A stretch of DNA of 64,000 nucleotides from Paenibacillus hunanensis (GTDB taxonomy: Bacteria > Bacillota > Bacilli > Paenibacillales > Paenibacillaceae), in NCBI RefSeq assembly GCF_014645615.1, contig NZ_BMMB01000006.1:372001-436000 (forward strand). Direction: 5' to 3'. Each line of letters starts with the position of its first letter. Within the stretch, counting starts at the first letter, position 1. The notes beneath the pieces were generated by a model. It was not told where the DNA came from, did no database searches, and saw nothing but the letters and a program-made list of their open reading frames with translations. Shown here in pieces: positions 1 to 8,018 of this stretch. The translations under genes were made by a program, and so were the position numbers.

Positions 1-1
1 T

Positions 2-799
2 GTGATGGTCGCTACGCTGAATCCGGATACGAAGTCAGCGACGATTGTATCTCTGCCGCGTGATACGTACTTCCAGCTGGAAGGCTACATTCCGAACAAG
101 CTGAACTCCTATTATCCGAAGTTTTATGCAAAGGATAAAAAGGACGGTACGAATAATGCGATGCAGGAAATGCAGACGATGCTCGGCAAATATCTTGGCG
201 TTGATGTCGATTATACGACTGTTATCAACTTCAAGGGCTTTAGCGATGTGGTCGATGCAGTAGGCGGTGTTGATGTAAACGCAGCGATGAATATGTGTTA
301 TATCGATAATGCCGATGGTACGAACATTAATATCAAGGCAGGTCCTCAGCATTTGGACGGGGAACAAGCTCTTGGTTATGTACGTTATCGTCACTCCGGT
401 AGCGGCTGTAGTCCACGTACGAAGGAATCGAGCGACTTTGACCGTAACAAGCGTCAAAATGAAGTTCTAAATTCGATCGTAGACAAAATTCAGTCGTTTA
501 ATGGAATTACCAAGCTGAGCTCGATCATCCAATCAGTAGACGATAATATGGAAACTGATATCGAGGGAAGCCAGTTCACAAACCTGCTCACCACATACTG
601 GAATATTCCAAAAGCGAATATTAAGTACATGCCGGTGACGGGCGATTGGCGCAGTCCGTATGTGTATATTAACGAAACGGAATTAGCGAATGCGAAGCAG
701 GCTTTGCAGGATGAGCTGAATGGTACGGCTACACACGCGGATCAGTTTGATGGTACATCAACAGGTGAGACGAGCGGTAGTCAGACATCAGCCCAATAA
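2..799 (+). CDS. LytR-CpsA-Psr (LCP) family protein, 5' end cut by window
   Basis: C-terminal 265 residues of an LCP-family membrane-anchored enzyme; the N-terminal membrane segment lies outside the window. Members of this family transfer undecaprenyl-linked wall polymers (teichoic acid or capsule) onto peptidoglycan on the outer face of the membrane. The visible part has the family's SLPRDTY motif, the DAVGGVDV segment, and the HLDGEQALGYVRYRH motif followed by a DFDRNKRQ stretch, which supply the arginine and aspartate residues that bind the lipid pyrophosphate. A short insertion separates YRH from the DxxR-RQ motif. The tail is rich in Ser, Thr and Gly, as is usual for a surface protein. 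A hairpin terminator follows. The family call is safe; the polymer is unknown. Confidence 0.9.
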   Translation: MMVATLNPDTKSATIVSLPRDTYFQLEGYIPNKLNSYYPKFYAKDKKDGTNNAMQEMQTMLGKYLGVDVDYTTVINFKGFSDVVDAVGGVDVNAAMNMCYIDNADGTNINIKAGPQHLDGEQALGYVRYRHSGSGCSPRTKESSDFDRNKRQNEVLNSIVDKIQSFNGITKLSSIIQSVDDNMETDIEGSQFTNLLTTYWNIPKANIKYMPVTGDWRSPYVYINETELANAKQALQDELNGTATHADQFDGTSTGETSGSQTSAQ

Positions 800-841
800 A
801 TAGATAGACATCATTCGATAAATGATGTTGGAATGACTGGG

Positions 842-901
842 ATGGAGGAGTATGAACGATACGAGCTACAGGCTTGCTAATCGTTCATGCACCTCCATTT
901 T
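842..901 (+). terminator. Hairpin terminator after the LCP gene
   Basis: An imperfect stem pairs ATGGAGG...TGAACGAT (842-860) with ATCGTTCA...CCTCCAT (880-898), followed by a short T run. It lies about 45 bases after the LCP stop codon and before the next promoter. Confidence 0.6.
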
Positions 902-930
902 GCTATGTATTCCGGGTGTAATGGTTTCAT

Positions 931-958
931 TTTACATGTGTAGCATTTATGATATACT
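931..958 (+). promoter_or_regulatory. Candidate sigma-A promoter upstream of the PhoH-like gene
   Basis: TTTACA at 931-936 and TATACT at 953-958 with a 16-base spacer. A transcript starting near 965 would run through a short Cys-rich reading frame and a hairpin at 1145-1177 before reaching the PhoH-like gene at 1282. Confidence 0.5.
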
Positions 959-1009
959 ATCTGTGCACCTACCTTTAATGACAGCAAAGCAGTGATTGGG
1001 GGCCTGACC

Positions 1010-1162
1010 ATGCGGAATCGAATTCATATCTGTACGATGTGGAAGCAGGTCATGCTGTGTACAATTGCAGACTGTTTAGTTATGAAGCTGTGTAAAGGCA
1101 GTGTGTTTTCATCATGCTTGTTCGCAATCATTTCTTTCGATAGGAAAAGTCTGGCCTGTTAG
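1010..1162 (+). CDS. Candidate 50-residue Cys-rich small ORF or leader peptide
   Basis: A 50-codon frame starting ATG at 1010, with a G-rich ribosome binding site (GGGGG, 997-1001) eight bases upstream. It contains six cysteines. Its TAG stop (1160-1162) falls inside the loop region of the terminator-like hairpin at 1145-1177, downstream of the promoter at 931. That geometry is like a leader peptide with an attenuator, but a chance frame over a small RNA is equally possible. I do not recognise the peptide. Confidence 0.25.
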   Translation: MRNRIHICTMWKQVMLCTIADCLVMKLCKGSVFSSCLFAIISFDRKSLAC

Positions 1163-1177
1163 CGGGTCAGACTTTTT
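1145..1177 (+). terminator. Terminator-like hairpin between promoter and PhoH-like gene
   Basis: AAAAGTCTGGCC pairs with GGGTCAGACTTTTT around a short loop and ends in five T residues, a standard intrinsic terminator shape. It lies about 105 bases before the PhoH-like start. It could end a short RNA of about 210 bases from the 931 promoter, or act as an attenuator for the ATPase gene. Confidence 0.55.
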
Positions 1178-1281
1178 GGCGTTCATGAAGAGGAGGGTGA
1201 GGCTTGGCGATTCAGGAAGCGGGAAGCATAAGCTGGAGGCATCAGAGATCACAAACAATTCGTACCCAGGGGGGACTCTCC

Positions 1282-2619
1282 ATGAAAAAGATTTTTGTAT
1301 TGGATACCAATGTGCTTCTTCACGATCCGAATGCCATTTTCGCTTTTGAGGAAAATGATGTTATTATTCCCGCTGTTGTATTAGAAGAAATCGACTCCAA
1401 AAAACGCAACGCTGATGAAATTGGGCGTAACGCTCGCGGCGTTTCTCGTTCACTCGATGCTCTTCGTACGATTGGCCATCTGCATGATGGTGTACAACTG
1501 GAAACCGGAGGCACACTCCGTGTGGAGCTGAATCATCGTAGCTTTGCCCGTGTTCAAGAAATGTTTGGTGAGATTACAAACGATAACCGCATTCTGGCGG
1601 TTGCGCTGAATTATAAGCTGGAAGAGGAAGAAAAGCACAGTGATCGTAGCGTCATTCTTGTAAGTAAGGATGTGCTCGTTCGAGTTAAAGCCGATGTGCT
1701 GGGCGTGCAGACAGAGGATTATTTATCAGATCGTGCAGCTGAACCGAATGAGATGTACACCGGATATACGACGATAAAGGTGCATCCGTCGGTCATTGAT
1801 GATTTTTATAATCATCGATATTTATCTGTACAGGCATTGCAGCTTCAGCAGGGCTATTCGTTTTATCCTAATGAATTCGTCATTCTCAAGGATGAAATGG
1901 GTAGTGCCAAGTCTGCTCTACTCAAAGTAAATGCAGATGCGAATCGCCTGGAGCCACTATTTCTTAGCAATGAGCCGGTCTGGGGCATTGCCGCTCGTAA
2001 TGCGCAGCAGCGAATGGCGCTGGAGTTACTACTGAATGATGATATTCCACTGGTGACGATCACAGGTAAAGCAGGTACAGGTAAAACATTGCTTGCCCTT
2101 GCTGCTTCTCTATCTAAAGTAGAAGACGAACAAAAATATAAAAAGCTGTTGATCGCTCGTCCTGTCGTGCCAATGGGTAAGGATATCGGTTATTTACCGG
2201 GCGAAAAGGATGAAAAGCTTCGTCCGTGGATGCAGCCAATCTATGATAATTTGGAATACCTGTTTGACACGAAAAAAGCAGGCGATATCGATAAAATTCT
2301 GATGGGGATGGGTAGCATTCAAGTTGAAGCGTTGACGTATATCCGAGGACGCTCGATTCCGGGGCAATTCATCATTATTGATGAAGCACAAAACCTGTCG
2401 CGTCATGAAGTAAAAACGATCGTTTCTCGTGTCGGTGAAGGAAGTAAAATCGTCCTTGTTGGTGACCCTGATCAGATTGACCATCCGTATCTGGATTCGA
2501 TCAGTAATGGTTTAACTCATGTGGTCGAGCATTTTAAGCAAGAGGGCATCAGTGGTCACATTACACTGGAAAAAGGCGAGCGCTCCAAGCTGGCTCAACT
2601 GGCTGCTGATCTACTATAG
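1282..2619 (+). CDS. PhoH family protein with N-terminal PIN domain (YlaK-like)
   Basis: 445-residue protein of the PIN-PhoH type: a PIN ribonuclease-like domain (about residues 1-140, opening with FVLDTNVLLHDP, whose first Asp is a metal ligand) joined to a PhoH ATPase domain. The ATPase has a Walker A motif GKAGTGKT at 262-269 and a Walker B IIIDEAQN with DEAQN at 367-371. In other bacteria such fusions are described as RNA helicase/ribonuclease proteins; the cellular role here is not shown. The ATG at 1282 is chosen because an AGGGGGG ribosome site lies just upstream and the PIN motif starts immediately; an in-frame ATG at 1204 has no such support. Single gene, not visibly in an operon. 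Confidence 0.9.
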   Translation: MKKIFVLDTNVLLHDPNAIFAFEENDVIIPAVVLEEIDSKKRNADEIGRNARGVSRSLDALRTIGHLHDGVQLETGGTLRVELNHRSFARVQEMFGEITNDNRILAVALNYKLEEEEKHSDRSVILVSKDVLVRVKADVLGVQTEDYLSDRAAEPNEMYTGYTTIKVHPSVIDDFYNHRYLSVQALQLQQGYSFYPNEFVILKDEMGSAKSALLKVNADANRLEPLFLSNEPVWGIAARNAQQRMALELLLNDDIPLVTITGKAGTGKTLLALAASLSKVEDEQKYKKLLIARPVVPMGKDIGYLPGEKDEKLRPWMQPIYDNLEYLFDTKKAGDIDKILMGMGSIQVEALTYIRGRSIPGQFIIIDEAQNLSRHEVKTIVSRVGEGSKIVLVGDPDQIDHPYLDSISNGLTHVVEHFKQEGISGHITLEKGERSKLAQLAADLL

Positions 2620-2659
2620 GAGAAGTATAAGATGTATGTTTTTCTTTAAATATAATCTA

Positions 2660-2796
2660 GGTGGTGTCTGAAAACTCGATTCAGGCTACCTTTAAATCGC
2701 ATTATCCTTTTAATTCTTGTAAAAAGAAAAAGATGGAACTTTTTTAGCAAAAAGTATAGCAAAATGAAGTATAGTGTAGAGCTTTTAGACACGCCC
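2660..2796. mobile_element. Possible MITE-like remnant with imperfect terminal inverted repeats
   Basis: Two 18-base ends face each other about 100 bases apart. The left end is GGTGGTGTCTGAAAACTC (2660-2677). The right end (2779-2796), read on the other strand, is GGGCGTGTCTAAAAGCTC; 14 of 18 positions agree. CTA flanks both sides and could be a 3-base target duplication. The GTGTCTGAAAA core resembles ends of several Firmicutes insertion sequences (from memory, unverified). It has no coding capacity. It fills most of the gap between the PhoH-like gene and the terminator. Confidence 0.35.
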
Positions 2797-2806
2797 TAAT
2801 AAAAAT

Positions 2807-2844
2807 CCCACTGTTTCGTATGAAGCGAAACAGTGGGGTTTTTT
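2807..2844. terminator. Bidirectional intrinsic terminator
   Basis: CCCACTGTTTCG pairs perfectly with CGAAACAGTGGG around TATGAAG. The stem is preceded by A residues and followed by a T run, so it can work for the PhoH-like gene and for the converging gene on the minus strand. Confidence 0.8.
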
Positions 2845-2903
2845 GATACATAGACTTTTTGATACATAGACTTTTTGATACATAGATTTTTTGATAGACA
2901 GAC
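2840..2903. repeat. Tandem repeat, four copies of a 16-base unit
   Basis: The unit TTTTTGATACATAGAC is repeated exactly at 2840 and 2856, with one change at 2872 and three changes at 2888. The array grows directly out of the T run of the terminator at 2807-2844. Non-coding. Confidence 0.85.
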
Positions 2904-2942
2904 ATTATAATCTATAATCTTGATTGAATTGTATTCAGCAAT

Positions 2943-2987
2943 CTCATTAATCTTACCAAGCCCACTAAGTCTACTAAGCTCATCAAG
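2943..2987. repeat. Degenerate 9-base tandem repeat
   Basis: Five 9-base units of the form CTCATCAAG / TCTACTAAG / CCCACTAAG / CTTACCAAG / CTCATTAAT run head to tail just past the 3' end of the minus-strand coiled-coil gene. The unit and length differ from the nearby 16-base array. Non-coding. Confidence 0.6.
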
Positions 2988-3020
2988 CCTAGTATTTGAT
3001 CCAAATGTCTGAATATCCTG

Positions 3021-4157
3021 TTACAACGACAATTCTAGCTCAATCTGCATTTGTCCAGCCGACATTTGCACACTTTTCGCCTTTAAATAAGAAATAATCT
3101 GCCCTGGATAAAAGCCAAGATCGAACTGATCCTCAAGCTCCTGTGCCGTTGTATCCGGTAGCTGAAGCCCATTGAACACCAGCTTGTCTACTTGAAACCG
3201 AATAGCATTTTGTGGCTCATTCTCTACAATATATCTTCCATCGATGACTAGCTTCAAATTACCCTCCTGACCATTCACTGTAATCCCCTGATCGGTAAAA
3301 TGAAACTGAAAGCTGTCCGGTAATCTACCCTGATCATGAAGGAATTGATTGAGCTGTTGTTCAGTGATTGTAATCGTATAGCTGCGTCCACGAATCTGAA
3401 TAGCATCTGGTTCCGATTTGAGGAAGCTTGGAAACTCATTCATCGATTGAGCCAGACTGTTAAAATACCCACGAACCTCGTACAACCCGATATTTTCCCA
3501 GTAATTATTCATCTCTTGCATAAGCTGACGTACGATTGTCGGATTATCAGAGGAAGCGACGCTAGAATCAATCTGCTGGCGAAGCTGTGCTACGCGCTGC
3601 TTTTGCTGCTTGAGATTTACACCAATCTGCTGTAGCTCGTTTGATGTTCTTGTCAGCTCCTGCTGCTTACTTAGCATCTGGTTATATTGCTCCTGATAGC
3701 TGGTCATAATATCATGATCATGGTCAATAATCATGCGATAATATTCGTAAAAGGTAAGCATACCTGATAAACTGCCAGTATTTAGCAGAGCTAGCCAGAG
3801 CTGATCCCGTTCGCCTGTATAGTAGGCGATCAGCACACGATCCGACTGTGCACGAGCAGAGTTTAGCTCTTTTTGCTGTACAATGAGCTCCTGTTGTAGC
3901 TGACTATACTGCTTGCGGGCTGTTTGTTCCTTTGCTCCGACGCGTGCAATCTCATGATCCAGCTCCTGAGCAGATAGACTATTTTCAAGCAATTGACGCG
4001 TCTGTTCATCAATATGATCAATAGAAGGCGCATTGGACGAAGCAGCTTGGATACTGTTCGCTGCGCTCACATGGAGCGGCTGTAGTGTTTCGGCAAACAG
4101 AAGAATACACGTCAGCAGAAGGCAGCCGATGCGTAGCTGTCGTTTAAATGGTTTCAT
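3021..4157 (-). CDS. Secreted coiled-coil protein with CwlO/PcsB-like N-terminal region
   Basis: 378-residue protein with a signal peptide (basic MKPFKRQLR start, hydrophobic core, VSAAN cleavage region near residue 33). A long Gln/Glu-rich coiled coil follows (about residues 60-220) and contains a LIAYYTGERDQLWLALL segment typical of the coiled-coil part of CwlO/PcsB-type wall hydrolases. The C-terminal half (about 240-378) is a globular domain I do not recognise. No NlpC/P60, CHAP or M23 catalytic motif is visible, so it may be a regulator or adaptor of wall hydrolases rather than an enzyme (inference). The start at 4157 is set by a GGGAGGCGG site just upstream; longer frames lack a site. 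Divergent from panE across a 128-base gap. Confidence 0.7.
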   Translation of the reverse strand: MKPFKRQLRIGCLLLTCILLFAETLQPLHVSAANSIQAASSNAPSIDHIDEQTRQLLENSLSAQELDHEIARVGAKEQTARKQYSQLQQELIVQQKELNSARAQSDRVLIAYYTGERDQLWLALLNTGSLSGMLTFYEYYRMIIDHDHDIMTSYQEQYNQMLSKQQELTRTSNELQQIGVNLKQQKQRVAQLRQQIDSSVASSDNPTIVRQLMQEMNNYWENIGLYEVRGYFNSLAQSMNEFPSFLKSEPDAIQIRGRSYTITITEQQLNQFLHDQGRLPDSFQFHFTDQGITVNGQEGNLKLVIDGRYIVENEPQNAIRFQVDKLVFNGLQLPDTTAQELEDQFDLGFYPGQIISYLKAKSVQMSAGQMQIELELSL

Positions 4158-4285
4158 GAATCGCCGCCTCCCTGTATAATAGATGATTAACTGCACTTTT
4201 TTTGCTGACCGATTATAACTAATGATACGAATTAACATATCCAGCATTCTTATTGTAGCGTAAGATTGGCAGGGAGGGAAACAAC

Positions 4286-5335
4286 ATGCGTATAGATATT
4301 GTGGGTGGAGGCTCACTGGGGCTTCTTTTTTTTAGTAAGCTGGCATTATCGTGGCAGACGGATTCAGAATATTCAGGAGCACAGTCCCACAAGCTACATT
4401 TATGGACAAGAACAAAAGCGCAAGCTGAGTATATTCGCGAGGAAGGTATCGCATTTCAAGAGGGGCAGGATCAGCCGGTACATTCACTGGTGCCTCATTC
4501 TATTCCAGGCTGCTTGGTAGCGGCAGTAGAGGAAAGCGTACTCACAGCTAATTCAGATCAGGGCATCATCACCGAGAAAGCTGATCTCATTTTACTAACC
4601 GTAAAGCAGCAGCATATCCATTCAGAATTGATCCAATGGTTATCCGAAAGAATGCATAAAGATACTCTCATTATTACGATGCAAAACGGATTAAGAACCG
4701 ATTCAATATGGCCAGGCGCATGGCAGGTTTATGTTGGTGTTACGACAGAGGGAGCAAAGAAACTCTCACCTGTCTCTGTAGTGCACTCAGGACATGGACA
4801 AACGTATATAGGCAATGGAGCGACATTGTATGGTTCTTCGGCAGTATGCGGGCAAGCAACGACGATGGACGGTTATGAAGAAGGAACTATTGCTTTTTTA
4901 TTAAAATCATTAACAAAAGCAGGATTTATAGCGACTTTGTCGAAAGATATAGAGATAGAGGTCTATCGGAAACTGACAATTAATGCGGTCATCAACCCGC
5001 TTACAGCGCTGTGGCGTGTCTCCAATGGAGAGCTTCTCGCAAGTGAAGCACGCATAGCGATCATGCGGCAGTTATTTGATGAAGCCATAGCAGTGTATGG
5101 CAAAAACGATATAGGATGGTCAGAAGCCTGGTGGAATGATATCTTACAGGTATGCCGTGCAACAGCAAGCAATACGTCATCTATGCTAGCTGATGTATTG
5201 AACCATCGTTCCACAGAGATCGATTGGATCAATGGAGCGATCGTTGGTTTGGCGCAGCGTGTCCAGATAGAGGCCCCTGCGCACGAATGGATGTGTAAAC
5301 TAATTGAATCATTGACAGTAGAGGAGGCCGACTGA
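4286..5335 (+). CDS. panE: 2-dehydropantoate 2-reductase (ketopantoate reductase)
   Basis: 349-residue ApbA/PanE-family enzyme, which reduces ketopantoate to pantoate with NADPH for pantothenate and CoA synthesis. The N-terminus has a Rossmann dinucleotide loop (IVGGGSLGLLF, variant of GxGxxG). The middle has LLTVKQQH, where the Lys matches the conserved catalytic Lys of the family, and TMQNGL. The C-terminal domain has the YRKLTINAVINPLTAL signature. A GGGAGGG site precedes the ATG. Its stop overlaps the start of the next gene by one base, so the two are co-translated. In Bacillus panE (ylbQ) also lies near bshC and mraZ, which supports the call. Confidence 0.9.
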   Translation: MRIDIVGGGSLGLLFFSKLALSWQTDSEYSGAQSHKLHLWTRTKAQAEYIREEGIAFQEGQDQPVHSLVPHSIPGCLVAAVEESVLTANSDQGIITEKADLILLTVKQQHIHSELIQWLSERMHKDTLIITMQNGLRTDSIWPGAWQVYVGVTTEGAKKLSPVSVVHSGHGQTYIGNGATLYGSSAVCGQATTMDGYEEGTIAFLLKSLTKAGFIATLSKDIEIEVYRKLTINAVINPLTALWRVSNGELLASEARIAIMRQLFDEAIAVYGKNDIGWSEAWWNDILQVCRATASNTSSMLADVLNHRSTEIDWINGAIVGLAQRVQIEAPAHEWMCKLIESLTVEEAD

Positions 5336-5727
5336 TGGGGGGACTTTTCGGGTGGTTACTAAATGGTGCTATATTTCTAAGCCTGGTGCCATTCATCCCG
5401 TTTGTAGCCGCATACCTGATCGCGATACTACGTAAAAAAACGAAGAAACAGGCTGTTGCCATTGCTATGGATGTGACAACACCCTTTTTGTATATCTCGG
5501 TCGCTGCGCTATTCAATACGATCTTTAATAGTAAGCTTGGCTTCTATATCTTTTTACTCATTTTGTTGCTGGCGTTAGGTCTGATTGGTAGTGCGCAAAA
5601 CCGTTTAAAAGGAAAAGTTGATTTTCAGCGTTTATTCCGAGCCGTATGGCGATTATCATTTTTCTTTTTGAGCTTAGGTTACATCGTGCTGCTAATTATT
5701 GCTATTTTGCAATACATAACACGATAA
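5335..5727 (+). CDS. DUF3397-like integral membrane protein
   Basis: 130-residue very hydrophobic protein with four predicted membrane helices (about residues 5-30, 44-66, 70-88 and 103-128) and a basic loop RKKTKKQ after the first. Size, topology and position between panE and the bshC region fit the DUF3397 family of Bacillales, which has no assigned function as far as I know. The start codon ATG overlaps the panE stop (TGATG). The family assignment rests partly on gene order. Confidence 0.65.
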   Translation: MGGLFGWLLNGAIFLSLVPFIPFVAAYLIAILRKKTKKQAVAIAMDVTTPFLYISVAALFNTIFNSKLGFYIFLLILLLALGLIGSAQNRLKGKVDFQRLFRAVWRLSFFFLSLGYIVLLIIAILQYITR

Positions 5728-5926
5728 TCATGTCGAAAATTGGAATATTCTTGCTGCATGTCAGGTATTCGACCGTGTCATGAAGCATAATTTACTGTAT
5801 AATGTGACAAAAATGTTGAAAAAAACGAAAAAAAACGTTTTTTTTAAGTTTAAGATATAGATTTTTTTGACCACTGGTTGTATAATCTAAAAGCATATAC
5901 CACATTTTTTAGGGGGAAACTGCTAG

Positions 5927-7594
5927 ATGAAAAAGAAAAGTTGGTTAGTACTTATGGTACTCGTACTGGCTTTCGGGTCATTGCTCGCAGCTTGCGGCAG
6001 CTCCGGAAACAGCAGTACAGGTACAAGTGGAGAATCAGGAGAAGGAACAACAGCATCGCAGGATCTGCGTATTAACATGAGTGCTGAACCACCTACTTTT
6101 GATCCAGCTCAGGCAAAAGATAGCCAGACAAACACTGCTCTGAAGCTGATGTATGAAGGTCTGACACGTATGGGCGCCGATGGTAACCCGGTTCCTGGTG
6201 TCGCTGAGAAATGGGACGTTTCCGAAGACGGTTTGAAATATACTTTCCACCTTCGTGCAAATGCAACTTGGAACAATGGCGACCCTGTAACAGCAGAAGA
6301 TTTTGCTTATGCTTGGGAGCGCGTACTGAGCCCTGAAACAACTCCAGCATCTGAATATGCTTACCAGCTTTACTACCTGAAAAATGGCGAAGCGTTCAAC
6401 ACTGGTAAAATCAAAGATTTCTCCCAGGTTGGCGTGAAGGTTGTTGACGACAAGACACTGGAAGTAACTCTGGCAGATCCAGCTCCTTACTGGCTCGGTC
6501 TGACATCCTTCTACACTTACTATCCTGTAAACAAGAAGAACGTTGAAGCTAATGCTCAGTGGGCTGCAAAAGCAGACACTATGGTAACTAACGGACCGTT
6601 CACTCTGACTACATGGACAACAGGTCAACAACTTGCTTGGACGAAAAACGACAAGTATTGGGATAAAGATAACATCAAGCTGAACACAATCACTGCTTCC
6701 CTGGTTAACTCCGGTGCTACTGAGTACTCCAGTTACCAAAGCGGACAGCTTGACTACGCTGGTCAACCAACTGGTGAAATTCCAACAGATCAAATTGCTG
6801 CTGCTAAACAACAATTCCCGGATCAATTCCAAGCTAAGGGTATTGCAAGTACGTATTACTATGAATTCAACAACAAAGAAAAACCTTTCGATAATGCAAA
6901 AATCCGTAAGGCATTTGCAATGTCTATTGATCGCAAGGCGCTTGTGGATAATGTAACACTGGGCGGACAATTACCAGCATATGGTTTCGTGCCTCCAGGT
7001 ATCAAAGGTCAGAACGAAGAATATCGCACTGAGTTTAAAGATAGCTACTTCACAGAAGATGTAGCACAAGCTAAACAATTACTTGCAGAAGGTATGAAAG
7101 AAGAAGGTTATACTACATTACCTCCTGTAACTCTGATCTACAATACGCTAGAATCCCATCAAAAAATTGCTTTGGCAATTGCTGATATGTGGAAGAAAAA
7201 TCTTGGTGTTGATGTGAAAACAGAAAACCAAGAGTGGAGCGTATTCCTAAATAATCGCCAAAGTGGAAATTATCAAATTGCCCGTGCTGGTTGGACTGCG
7301 GACTATAATGATCCAATGACATTTATGGATCTGTGGTTAACTAACGGTGGTAACAATGATGCTAAATACAGTAATCCAGCTTATGACAAATTAGTTAAAG
7401 ACGCAAAATCAACTCAAGATAATACGAAGCGTATGGCTGATATGTCGCAAGCAGAAAAAATGCTTATTGAAGATGATATGGCAATTATGCCGATTTATTA
7501 TTACACTAATATTTCTTTGGTTAAACCTAACCTGAAAGGTGTAAGTATTGATTTCAGCGGATCAGTTGACTTCACACGTGCATATTTCCAATAA
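5927..7594 (+). CDS. oppA: Oligopeptide ABC transporter, substrate-binding lipoprotein
   Basis: 555-residue OppA/DppE-type extracellular binding protein. It starts with a lipoprotein signal (MKKKSWLVL..., lipobox LLAAC, Cys at about residue 22), then a Gly/Ser-rich linker, then the SBP family 5 fold with EPPTFDPA, VAEKWDVSEDGLKYTFHLR, and the RKAFAMSIDRKALVDNV stretch. It delivers peptides to the OppBC channel. A good AGGGGG ribosome site lies 11 bases before the ATG. TATAAT boxes occur at 5798 and 5881, but neither has a convincing -35. A strong hairpin directly after the gene (7626-7670) separates it from the permease genes, a common way to make more binding protein than channel. The peptide specificity cannot be read. 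Confidence 0.93.
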   Translation: MKKKSWLVLMVLVLAFGSLLAACGSSGNSSTGTSGESGEGTTASQDLRINMSAEPPTFDPAQAKDSQTNTALKLMYEGLTRMGADGNPVPGVAEKWDVSEDGLKYTFHLRANATWNNGDPVTAEDFAYAWERVLSPETTPASEYAYQLYYLKNGEAFNTGKIKDFSQVGVKVVDDKTLEVTLADPAPYWLGLTSFYTYYPVNKKNVEANAQWAAKADTMVTNGPFTLTTWTTGQQLAWTKNDKYWDKDNIKLNTITASLVNSGATEYSSYQSGQLDYAGQPTGEIPTDQIAAAKQQFPDQFQAKGIASTYYYEFNNKEKPFDNAKIRKAFAMSIDRKALVDNVTLGGQLPAYGFVPPGIKGQNEEYRTEFKDSYFTEDVAQAKQLLAEGMKEEGYTTLPPVTLIYNTLESHQKIALAIADMWKKNLGVDVKTENQEWSVFLNNRQSGNYQIARAGWTADYNDPMTFMDLWLTNGGNNDAKYSNPAYDKLVKDAKSTQDNTKRMADMSQAEKMLIEDDMAIMPIYYYTNISLVKPNLKGVSIDFSGSVDFTRAYFQ

Positions 7595-7625
7595 TTTAAT
7601 AAAAATTAGCAGTTAGATGATTGCT

Positions 7626-7670
7626 GCGGGATATATGTGGTTGTTGTTGCCATATATATCCCGCTTTTAT
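7626..7670 (+). terminator. Strong hairpin between oppA and oppB (partial terminator)
   Basis: GCGGGATATATGTGG pairs with CCATATATATCCCGC, a 15-base stem with one G-T wobble, followed by TTTTAT. It sits about 30 bases after the oppA stop. The remaining 350 bases up to oppB are AT-rich with no supported gene; I saw no strong second promoter there. Confidence 0.8.
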
Positions 7671-8018
7671 GTGTGTTTTACGTTTTACCATATATTTCTT
7701 TTTCTAACGTTGAATATTGCAGGTATTGCACTTGTTTCTTTTTATATAGAGAGTATAGAAGGTGACGAGCATGTGTTCATTTTGCAAAAGTAAAACTTGA
7801 AATATATCAAGATTATTGGTGTAAAGAGCATATTTCTTGTTCGTCTGAAATTAGAGTTGCTTTTGGGTTGTATGCTTTTAAAAGTAACTTTCTTTTTCTC
7901 ATATGAGTTAATAATATTCTGTATTTTACACAACTTGTAATGCGGATTTAATAATCTGTAGAAGAAATAGAATGGTTTTATGTAAAATCTACAATGGACA
8001 AAGGAGGGTTCCAGAAAA

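Noticed and set aside
5828..5848. A/T-only palindrome around ACGT as a terminator
   Set aside because: Almost no GC pairs in the stem, so it would not form a stable terminator.
5867..5886. TTGACC and TATAAT as the oppA promoter
   Set aside because: The two boxes are only eight bases apart, far too close for a sigma-A promoter; the real -35 is not evident.
6035..6970. 311-codon open frame on the minus strand
   Set aside because: Antisense to oppA with no start signal or recognisable domain.
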